In this document: in pieces, positions 1-4,951 of the stretch
How positions within the stretch are numbered: the first letter of the stretch is position 1
Layout of the letters: each line of letters begins with the position of its first letter
Source: SIG471 sp045638565
Lineage (GTDB): Bacteria; Bacillota; Clostridia; Oscillospirales; Butyricicoccaceae
DNA length: 6,025 nt
Direction of reading: 5' to 3'
NCBI GenBank assembly: GCA_045638565.1
Contig: JAZUBN010000107.1
Location: 1 to 6,025, forward strand
Notes under the pieces: model-generated
Databases searched by the model: none
The model's input: the letters and a program-made list of their open reading frames with translations, nothing else
Told to the model about the DNA's origin: nothing
Made by a program: the position numbers and the translations under genes

Positions 1-42
1 CAATTCATGGCGTAAGCCAATTCATGCCGTCAGGCAATTCAT
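1..42. repeat. Tandem hairpin repeat, AATTCAT spacer, 17-bp period (runs off the window edge)
   Basis: Three exact copies of AATTCAT begin at 2, 19 and 36, a strict 17-bp period. Between them are two 10-nt mini-palindromes: GGC-GTAA-GCC at 9-18 and GCC-GTCA-GGC at 26-35. The palindromes differ in sequence but each has a 3-bp stem and a 4-nt loop. The array starts only 6 bp past the stop codon of the minus-strand transglutaminase-like gene and continues beyond the window, so its full size is unknown. I see no T-tract, so it is not an obvious intrinsic terminator for that gene. It has the same plan (constant spacer, variable hairpin) as the array at 3802-4025. Confidence 0.75.
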
Positions 43-48
43 TCCGCT

Positions 49-2412
49 TTATATCTTCAAAATCCCCGCAAGAATCTTCACGCTCCCCACATTATAGTTT
101 GCAAAGGCAAACTTTGCCTTGCCGTTTTTCACGGCAACTGCAAACGGAAGACGTTCATCGCCTACGCCCATATTTCTGCGCAGACTAATCCAATTTTCAT
201 CAAAATCTGTATATTCAATAGTGCAAAGTCCCATATCAAGCGCCTTTTTCAGCGTCTTATCGGACTTTTCAGCCTTCGCAAAAAGGCGCACCTCAATGCC
301 CTTCATATTTTCGGCATTTTCCATGATTTCATTTATAAAATGCTCAGTCGGCTCGCTCCCCGGCTCGATATAAGCCACGATAGCCTTATTTTTGCCGTCA
401 AAAACCTTGTCAGCCGCCACATTTTTCAGCTTTTCAGCCGTCTTGTCGTGGTTTTTCGTCAGCACAAGTGTTTCGCCCTCGCCCCTCTGCACATTCATAA
501 ATGTGATAACTCCTGTCATCGCCCCATCAATCTGACGCGCCGACTGCACGCAGATATAACTGCCCTCTCTGACAAGATATGTGGTGCCCTCGTCAAAGCG
601 GTCATTGAAATTAAGGCGTGTCATTCTGCCCTCATCGTCGATGTGGCAAATCGTGAAATCCTCGCCGTAAACAGCAATTTTTCCGCTCTTATTCTTGACT
701 AAAATGCGGCCATTCTTCTCGTCGCCCGAGAAAACAGGCACAAAGCCGAAGCCGTCATAATATTCGATAGTGTCATCCTGCGGATTGAGTCGAGCCGCAA
801 ATCCCATGGCACGAAGCATCTGCACGATATGCACAGGCAGATTTTCAGTAGTTGTAATGCCTGTTTCAAGCAGGGCGGCAAGACTGCCCGTCACGCCCGG
901 ATAAGAAAGGCTGTCCAGCTTTTTTGTAGTGCCCACAAGGAATGAGCACACATCGCCCGCCGTCTTCGGACGCATTTCGTCAGGCCAGAAGGCACGCACA
1001 AGCTGTCTGTGAGCCATAAGAGGCTCATTTTTCACCCTCATTTTAAGGAGATATTCCTTAAAGATCCTGTCAGGAATGTTCGGCTTATATTCAAAAGCAT
1101 AGGCAATATCAAGCAGAGTCTTGAACTTCACATCAGTGAAATCCTTGTCCGAAAGGGTATCGAGCACCATTTCAATCTGCTCGTGAGAGAGTTTGCCATA
1201 ATGTAAAAACTTTTCAATTTCAGCAGCGTTAAGCCCAGCCTTGCGGAGATATTCGCTGTCCTCCCAATGGGCCTTATGAGCCACTTCACGCTTTTCATTA
1301 AGCAGATGGACGGTGCGCTTATGCTCATCACTCTGCTCAAAGCTTTCAAGAATAATGCCGTCAGGCACATTAAGGTCAAATTCAAGGTAACGAAGCCCCT
1401 CATTCGGCTCAAGCTCCACATAAGTCTCGTCCTTCTTCACAACTCTGGCATCCATGCCCTCGTCGGTGTGAACGAAATAAATAAGGTCAGCAAGCCCTGT
1501 CTCGAACTCAACTTCGCCCTTCATATCGGTGATTTTCTCACGGAGAAGGGACATTTTGCCGTAATTTATAGTGTAAACCCCCACTTTTGTGCGTGGGAAG
1601 CCATCGATTTTCACCTTTACACGCTTGGTTTCAGCGTAAATATCGGTGCTTTCACTTGTAGTAAAAATGCGGTTGCCGTCACTTGTCAGGCCGCCGTCAG
1701 CCTTGCCGAAGGTGCGGTAACGGATAACGCCCGCCTTGCTTGCGGCATGGTTGAACCATCCCACATTAAGCTCGCTTTCAGGCTCGCAGGCGCCCATAAA
1801 CTGCCAGTTATTGCCTGTAAAAACCTCGACCCATGCGTGATTGTCGTCACAATGGAGCCAGTACGGCGAATAAACCTGTCTTGCAGGAATGCCCACAGCA
1901 CGCAGAGCCGAAACGCAAAGCACGCTCTCCTCGCCGCATCGGCCGTGGCCGATATTGACAGTCGCAAGGGCATTCTTTGTGCGGTCGTCGGAGCTTCTGT
2001 ATGTGGCTTTGGAAAGGCACCAGTAATTGACCTCCTTAGCCGCAACGCTCATCGATTTATCTGCCACCATAGGATAAAGTTCATCGTAGAAAATGTCGGC
2101 GCAAGGAGCAAAATCCTCGTCATTCACCCTGTACGGCAGTACAAAATCGAAGAAAATATCGTGTGGAATGTCCCTGCAGTAGCCGATGGTTGTGTACGCC
2201 TTGTAAATGGCTGTGACATGACGCAGAAGGTCGGCCATATCTATGGAAACGGCATCGGTTATAACAAGCTGAGTGACAGCCTTCATAAAGAGAATTGCAA
2301 GGTCACCGGATACGGAATCACGGGCATTTATATATTCGGTTTTACGCCTCGGAATGAGGGAAATATACTCCTCAAAGTCGGCGGTGATTTTATCTTTGTG
2401 TATCTCAAACAT
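49..2412 (-). CDS. Transglutaminase-like domain protein with a second degenerate TG domain and a thioredoxin-like C-terminus
   Basis: A 787-residue protein with no signal peptide or membrane segment, so probably cytoplasmic. The transglutaminase-like core (about residues 120-215) has Cys159 in GRCGEES and His192 in DNHAWVEV. The usual catalytic Asp position falls in WQFMGACEPE (203 onward), where there is no Asp; Glu210 is a candidate substitute. The GACEPE segment is, from memory, typical of a large COG1305-like subfamily in Bacteroidetes and Firmicutes. Residues about 262-345 look like a beta-sandwich domain. Residues about 521-561 (ending in ...LRAMGFAARLNP...YYDGFGFVPVF) resemble a second transglutaminase fold without its Cys. 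Residues about 640-787 look thioredoxin-like, with a probable cis-Pro in RLPFAVAV (754-761) but no CxxC. The substrate is unknown; peptide or isopeptide hydrolysis is as likely as transamidation. No ATG/GTG/TTG start lies upstream before an in-frame stop, so this start is firm. GGAGG at 2428-2432 is 15 nt away, which is rather far. The gene is divergent from DUF559/cutC and appears monocistronic. Confidence 0.85.
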   Translation of the reverse strand: MFEIHKDKITADFEEYISLIPRRKTEYINARDSVSGDLAILFMKAVTQLVITDAVSIDMADLLRHVTAIYKAYTTIGYCRDIPHDIFFDFVLPYRVNDEDFAPCADIFYDELYPMVADKSMSVAAKEVNYWCLSKATYRSSDDRTKNALATVNIGHGRCGEESVLCVSALRAVGIPARQVYSPYWLHCDDNHAWVEVFTGNNWQFMGACEPESELNVGWFNHAASKAGVIRYRTFGKADGGLTSDGNRIFTTSESTDIYAETKRVKVKIDGFPRTKVGVYTINYGKMSLLREKITDMKGEVEFETGLADLIYFVHTDEGMDARVVKKDETYVELEPNEGLRYLEFDLNVPDGIILESFEQSDEHKRTVHLLNEKREVAHKAHWEDSEYLRKAGLNAAEIEKFLHYGKLSHEQIEMVLDTLSDKDFTDVKFKTLLDIAYAFEYKPNIPDRIFKEYLLKMRVKNEPLMAHRQLVRAFWPDEMRPKTAGDVCSFLVGTTKKLDSLSYPGVTGSLAALLETGITTTENLPVHIVQMLRAMGFAARLNPQDDTIEYYDGFGFVPVFSGDEKNGRILVKNKSGKIAVYGEDFTICHIDDEGRMTRLNFNDRFDEGTTYLVREGSYICVQSARQIDGAMTGVITFMNVQRGEGETLVLTKNHDKTAEKLKNVAADKVFDGKNKAIVAYIEPGSEPTEHFINEIMENAENMKGIEVRLFAKAEKSDKTLKKALDMGLCTIEYTDFDENWISLRRNMGVGDERLPFAVAVKNGKAKFAFANYNVGSVKILAGILKI

Positions 2413-2451
2413 GGAAAAAACTCTATTCCTCCATCATAATTATCTTATATT

Positions 2452-2480
2452 ATTATATAATATATGTATTGTATTGTCAA
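2452..2480 (-). promoter_or_regulatory. Consensus sigma-A promoter for the transglutaminase-like gene
   Basis: On the minus strand a perfect -35 TTGACA (2475-2480) and a perfect -10 TATAAT (2452-2457) are separated by exactly 17 bp. Transcription should start near 2445, giving a leader of about 33 nt that contains GGAGG at 2428-2432. The region is very AT-rich. Two perfect hexamers with ideal spacing suggest strong expression unless repressed. The -35 overlaps the -35 of a plus-strand promoter. Confidence 0.8.
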
Positions 2481-2502
2481 TCGAATTGTTTTGTGATAGA
2501 AT
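2474..2502 (+). promoter_or_regulatory. Probable divergent sigma-A promoter toward DUF559 and cutC
   Basis: TTGTCA (2474-2479) and TAGAAT (2497-2502) each match consensus at 5 of 6 positions with a 17-bp spacer. The predicted start near 2509 is about 80 nt before the DUF559 gene. It uses the same TTGTCAA/TTGACAA bases as the minus-strand promoter, so the two should compete for polymerase. No other convincing plus-strand promoter is visible between here and cutC, so it may drive the whole rightward operon through the DUF559 element. Confidence 0.55.
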
Positions 2503-2532
2503 GGATGTAGATTTTTATTCAACAGAAAAACA

Positions 2533-2586
2533 AAAGCCTCCTTCGGGTCGAGGGAGGTGGCGGCGAAGCCGTCGGAGGGAGCGAAA
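2533..2586 (+). repeat. Left terminal inverted repeat (two hairpins)
   Basis: Outer hairpin: CCTCC (2537-2541) pairs with GGAGG (2553-2557). It extends through a T-G pair and TCG/CGA to a 3-nt loop GGT at 2546-2548, a 9-bp stem. Inner hairpin: GGCGGC (2559-2564), loop GAA, GCCGTC (2568-2573), 6 bp including one G-U. It ends in GGAGGGAGCGAA, which contains the Shine-Dalgarno site of the DUF559 gene. Confidence 0.75.
2574..2581 (+). promoter_or_regulatory. Ribosome binding site of the DUF559 gene, inside the terminal repeat
   Basis: GGAGGGAG lies 7 nt before the ATG at 2589 and sits immediately 3' of the inner hairpin of the left repeat. The same bases belong to the 12-bp perfect match with the right repeat. 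CCTCC at 2537-2541 could also pair with them instead of with 2553-2557. Confidence 0.65.
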
Positions 2587-2588
2587 AT

Positions 2589-2954
2589 ATGCCTCAGATG
2601 CACAATAAGAATATTGTATCAAATGCAAAAGAGCTCCGTAAAAATATGACCAGAGAAGAAAAACATCTATGGTATGATTTTCTTCGAGGATATCCTGTCC
2701 GCATTTTTCGTCAAAGGGTTATAGGTAACTACATTGTGGACTTTTACTGCGCAAGGGCGAAGCTTGCAATCGAGCTGGATGGCTCGCAGCATTATGATGA
2801 AGTTGAAATGCTGAAAGATGCCGAAAGAACAGCAGAACTCAATAAATATAACCTTGAAGTCTTGCGAATCCCAAACAATGAGATAAACAATAATTTCAAC
2901 GGTGTCTGCGAATATATAGATAAAATTATAAAAGAAAAAATTGGGGAGAAGTGA
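2589..2954 (+). CDS. DUF559 / Vsr-like endonuclease-domain protein
   Basis: A 121-residue protein of the DUF559 family, which is related to very-short-patch-repair (Vsr) and PD-(D/E)XK-type nucleases. The N-terminal signature RKNMTREEKHLW (18-29) and the core IGNYIVDFYC...LAIELDGSQH (45-68) are diagnostic. Asp51, Glu62 and Asp64 are likely metal ligands and His68 a conserved active-site residue. The length is normal for the family and the protein looks intact. The start at 2589 is preferred over the ATG at 2598 because GGAGGGAG is 7 nt upstream. The stop codon lies within a small hairpin (GAAGT-GAT-ACTTC, 2948-2960). The function of stand-alone DUF559 proteins is not settled; nicking or cleavage at structured repeats is an inference from the surrounding terminal repeats. 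Its codon use is more A/T-rich than that of the flanking metabolic genes, in line with recent acquisition. Confidence 0.88.
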   Translation: MPQMHNKNIVSNAKELRKNMTREEKHLWYDFLRGYPVRIFRQRVIGNYIVDFYCARAKLAIELDGSQHYDEVEMLKDAERTAELNKYNLEVLRIPNNEINNNFNGVCEYIDKIIKEKIGEK

Positions 2955-2956
2955 TA

Positions 2957-3012
2957 CTTCGCTCCCTCCACCACCTTCGGTGGTCCCCCTCCCTCTACGA
3001 GTGGGAGGCTTT
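2957..3012 (-). repeat. Right terminal inverted repeat (two hairpins)
   Basis: This is the inverted partner of 2533-2586. Inner hairpin: ACCACC (2970-2975), loop TTC, GGTGGT (2979-2984), a perfect 6-bp stem. Outer hairpin: CCTCC (2988-2992) pairs with GGAGG (3004-3008), enclosing CTC-TAC-GAG with a 2-nt bulge. The stem bases differ from those of the left repeat but the pairing is kept. No T-tract follows, so termination here is uncertain and read-through to cutC is plausible. Confidence 0.75.
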
Positions 3013-3062
3013 AAGATTTAACATCCCTTGCTTATCAAACACACAAAAAGGAGCATTCTATA

Positions 3063-3800
3063 ATGCGTATTGAACTTTGCTGCGGCTCGCTTGGCGATGC
3101 CATAACTGCATATAAAAACGGCGCCGACCGTGTTGAGCTTTGCTCCTGCATATATTTCGGCGGCCTCACTCCGTCGCCAAACGCCCTCACCATCCTCAAG
3201 GAAAAGACAGGCATCGAAACTGCCGTTATGATTCGTCCGCGAGAGGGCGGTTTCTGCTATGACGAAACCGAGTTTGAGCTTATGCTCCATGACGGCGACG
3301 AAATGATAAAAAGGGGAGCAGATGCCCTCGTTTTCGGCTTTCTCACCCACGATGGCTATATCGATGAAGACAAAACGGCTCGTTTTATGGCTATGATAAA
3401 CGGCCGCTGCCAGTCGGTTTTCCACAAGGCATTCGACGTCTGCAAGGACGATTTGATCGAAGGGGCGCAAAAGCTGCACCGCCTCGGAGTATCGCGAATC
3501 CTCACGGCAGGCAAGAAGAAAACCGCCATCGACGGCGCTGAAAATCTGAAAAAACTCATAGATTTACATACCATCGGCATTCTGCCTTGTGGCTCTGTCC
3601 GCGCCCACAACATAGCAGAGCTCCACGAAAAAACAGGGGCAGACTGGGCGCACACCTCGGCATTTATGCCTCATTTTGACAATTCATCTGACCACGAATC
3701 CATACTTTTCACCCCGACAAAACCCGCCCAACAAGGCGAATACCCACTTGCCAACGGGGAAGTGGTAAAAGGCATCGTGGAAAAGGCGAAGCAGTTATAA
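3063..3800 (+). CDS. cutC: CutC family protein (PF03932)
   Basis: A 245-residue TIM-barrel protein of full family length. Conserved motifs in order: RIELCCGS (2-9), GADRVELC (20-27), GGLTPS (33-38), IRPREGGFCY (57-66), FHKAFDV (120-126), RILTAG (145-150), GSVRAHNI (177-184) and HTSA (197-200). CutC was named for copper tolerance in E. coli, but that role is disputed and no copper-binding motif is evident; the family's reaction is not settled to my knowledge. AAGGAG at 3048-3053 lies 9 nt before the ATG, which fixes the start. There is no room for a clear promoter between the DUF559 element and the gene. It lies upstream of a ROK kinase and NagA on the same strand, which suggests a role in sugar or glycan metabolism. 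The loop GSVR replaces the GAGV/GGGV I would expect from other members. Cytoplasmic. Confidence 0.9.
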   Translation: MRIELCCGSLGDAITAYKNGADRVELCSCIYFGGLTPSPNALTILKEKTGIETAVMIRPREGGFCYDETEFELMLHDGDEMIKRGADALVFGFLTHDGYIDEDKTARFMAMINGRCQSVFHKAFDVCKDDLIEGAQKLHRLGVSRILTAGKKKTAIDGAENLKKLIDLHTIGILPCGSVRAHNIAELHEKTGADWAHTSAFMPHFDNSSDHESILFTPTKPAQQGEYPLANGEVVKGIVEKAKQL

Positions 3801-3801
3801 T

Positions 3802-4025
3802 GTTACTCAGGCGTAACGCGATATGTTTGAAAATCAAACGCGATATACCTTTGGCGCGATATATACCAAGGTATGCGATATGTCCCTTTGGGACGCGGTT
3901 TTTCCGCAATCCCCTATTAAATCCGTCGGAGACACCTTTACATTCCGCAGGAATATCTCGCAATGCGAAGCATTATATCGCATTTATATATCGCACGCGA
4001 AGCGTATATCACGTGCCGCAGGCAC
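3802..4025. repeat. Palindromic array of mini-hairpins separated by GCGATAT / ATATCGC spacers
   Basis: This fills most of the 263-bp gap between cutC and the kinase. Left arm: GCGATAT at 3818, 3840, 3856 and 3875, with hairpins GTTAC/GTAAC (3802-3817), GTTTGA-AAA-TCAAAC (3825-3839), a weak ACC-TTT-GGC (3847-3855), ATACC-AA-GGTAT (3863-3874), GTCCC-TTT-GGGAC (3882-3894) and GCGG-TTTTT-CCGC (3895-3907). Core: 3908-3941, with TCC-GTC-GGA at 3922-3930. Right arm, spacers inverted: ATATCGC at 3975 and 3988 plus variants ATATCTCGC (3953) and ATATCAC (4006), with hairpins ATTCC-GCA-GGAAT (3942-3954), AATGC-GAA-GCATT (3962-3974), ACGC-GAA-GCGT (3995-4005) and GTGCC-GCA-GGCAC (4013-4025). Stem sequences vary while the spacers are constant. 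If transcribed it could affect mRNA stability or polarity between the genes. No gene is seen here. Confidence 0.85.
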
Positions 4026-4063
4026 TACAAAAAATCCTACCTCTATAAGGAGCGACAATAAAT

Positions 4064-4951
4064 ATGCAAATTCTTACTTTTGATATCGGCGGAACACTCA
4101 TCAAGTCGGCTATGTACGATGAAAAGCTGGGTCTGCTCGACTGTTACGAACACGTCTATCCACGCATCGGCGTTGATGGCGTTATGGAGATTCTCCGTCA
4201 GGAAATCCGCAAAAATGAAGGGGATTTCGATGCCATCGGCATTTCAACTGCCGGTCTTGTCGATACCGAAAAGGGCGAAATCATCTTCTGCTCGGACGCT
4301 ATCCCGGGCTACACAGGCACACGCCTCAAGGCTATTCTCGAAAACGAAACACGCCACCCTGTATTCATTATGAATGACGTCAATGCGGCCGCTCTCGGTG
4401 AAGGCGCATTCGGCGCAGGCAAGGATTTCACTGACTACATCTGTCTGACTTACGGCACAAGCATCGGCGGTGCTGTCGTCATCAACAACGAGATTTACGG
4501 CGGCAAAAACGGCTACGCAGGTGAAATCGGCCATATTGTGACACATCTCGGCGGCAAAAACTGCGTCTGCGGCCGCAAGGGCTGCTATACAGAATACGCA
4601 AGCGTGACAGCTCTCCTCAACAAGTGCCGCGCTATCGATTACCGCATCCGTGACGGTTTCGATATCTTTGCAAACTTTGAAAATCCATCCATCAAGTCGG
4701 CTATCGACGAATGGGTTGACGAAATCATCCACGGTCTTACAACCGTCTGCCATATTTTCGACCCTCATGCCATCATTCTCGGCGGCGGTGTTATGAAGGA
4801 AAAATACCTTACCGAAGAAATAGACCGCAAGCTGAAAAAGGCTGTAATGCCTGGCTATGAAACTGTGTCCGTCCTTCCTGCCGCTCTCGGCAACAAGGCT
4901 GGTCTTATGGGCGCGGCTGAAAATGTACTGAGAAACCTTAAAAATGCTTAA
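4064..4951 (+). CDS. ROK-family sugar kinase, probably acting on GlcNAc or a related amino sugar
   Basis: A 295-residue cytoplasmic ATP-dependent hexose kinase of normal ROK length. It has the phosphate-binding loop DIGGT (7-11), AGLVD (63-67), the catalytic-base motif NDVNAAALGE (104-113, Asp105 the likely base), GTSIGG (131-136), the sugar-binding and zinc motif GEIGH (153-157), the zinc cluster CVCGRKGC (Cys167, 169, 174) followed by Glu177, and ILGGGV (238-243). There is no N-terminal helix-turn-helix, so it is a kinase rather than a ROK repressor. AAGGAG at 4047-4052 lies 11 nt before the ATG. The 8-bp overlap with nagA favours GlcNAc (NagK-like) or ManNAc as substrate; glucose cannot be excluded from motifs alone. 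Ile codons are almost all ATC/ATT (1 ATA in about 30 by hand count), unlike nagA, which suggests stronger expression or different ancestry. Confidence 0.88.
   Translation: MQILTFDIGGTLIKSAMYDEKLGLLDCYEHVYPRIGVDGVMEILRQEIRKNEGDFDAIGISTAGLVDTEKGEIIFCSDAIPGYTGTRLKAILENETRHPVFIMNDVNAAALGEGAFGAGKDFTDYICLTYGTSIGGAVVINNEIYGGKNGYAGEIGHIVTHLGGKNCVCGRKGCYTEYASVTALLNKCRAIDYRIRDGFDIFANFENPSIKSAIDEWVDEIIHGLTTVCHIFDPHAIILGGGVMKEKYLTEEIDRKLKKAVMPGYETVSVLPAALGNKAGLMGAAENVLRNLKNA

Larger units (their letters stand above)
2533..3012 (+). mobile_element. 480-bp element: DUF559 endonuclease gene between structured inverted terminal repeats
   Basis: A single small endonuclease-like gene is enclosed by imperfect inverted repeats of about 54-56 bp. 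Outer ends: AAAGCCTCC (2533-2541) matches the reverse complement of GGAGGCTTT (3004-3012). Middle: GAGGGAGG (2550-2557) matches CCTCCCTC (2988-2995). Inner: GGAGGGAGCGAA (2574-2585) matches TTCGCTCCCTCC (2958-2969) over 12 bp. No transposase gene is present and I found no clear target-site duplication. That DUF559 genes occur within such repeats in gut Firmicutes is my recollection, not something tested here. The element could be a small endonuclease-mobilised unit or a REP/RAYT-like domesticated system. It lies between a plus-strand promoter and cutC. Confidence 0.6.

Noticed and set aside
1267..2439. 390-residue plus-strand open frame opposite the transglutaminase-like gene
   Set aside because: It has no recognisable domain or Shine-Dalgarno site and is fully antisense to a protein with clear catalytic motifs.
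2598..2600. Alternative DUF559 start at the second ATG
   Set aside because: Its distance from GGAGGGAG is about 16 nt, against 7 nt for the ATG at 2589.
2520..3025. Target-site duplication flanking the DUF559 element
   Set aside because: Bases outside 2533 (ending AAAAACA) and outside 3012 (starting AAGATTT) show no convincing direct repeat.
3882..3903. Intrinsic terminator after cutC (GTCCC-TTT-GGGAC followed by GCGG and five T)
   Set aside because: The T run is separated from the stem by four bases and sits in the loop of the next hairpin, so it is better explained as part of the array; weak termination remains possible.
3802..4025. CRISPR array
   Set aside because: The constant word is only 7 bp, the intervening pieces are 6-15-nt palindromes, the orientation flips halfway and no cas gene is present.
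3801..4063. Separate sigma-A promoter for the kinase
   Set aside because: No pair of -35/-10 hexamers with acceptable match and spacing was found; the TATA-like words belong to the repeat spacers.
3800..4083. Two short plus-strand frames through the cutC-kinase gap
   Set aside because: They are made of the hairpin-repeat array; their residues only reflect translated palindromes, and one runs into the kinase start.
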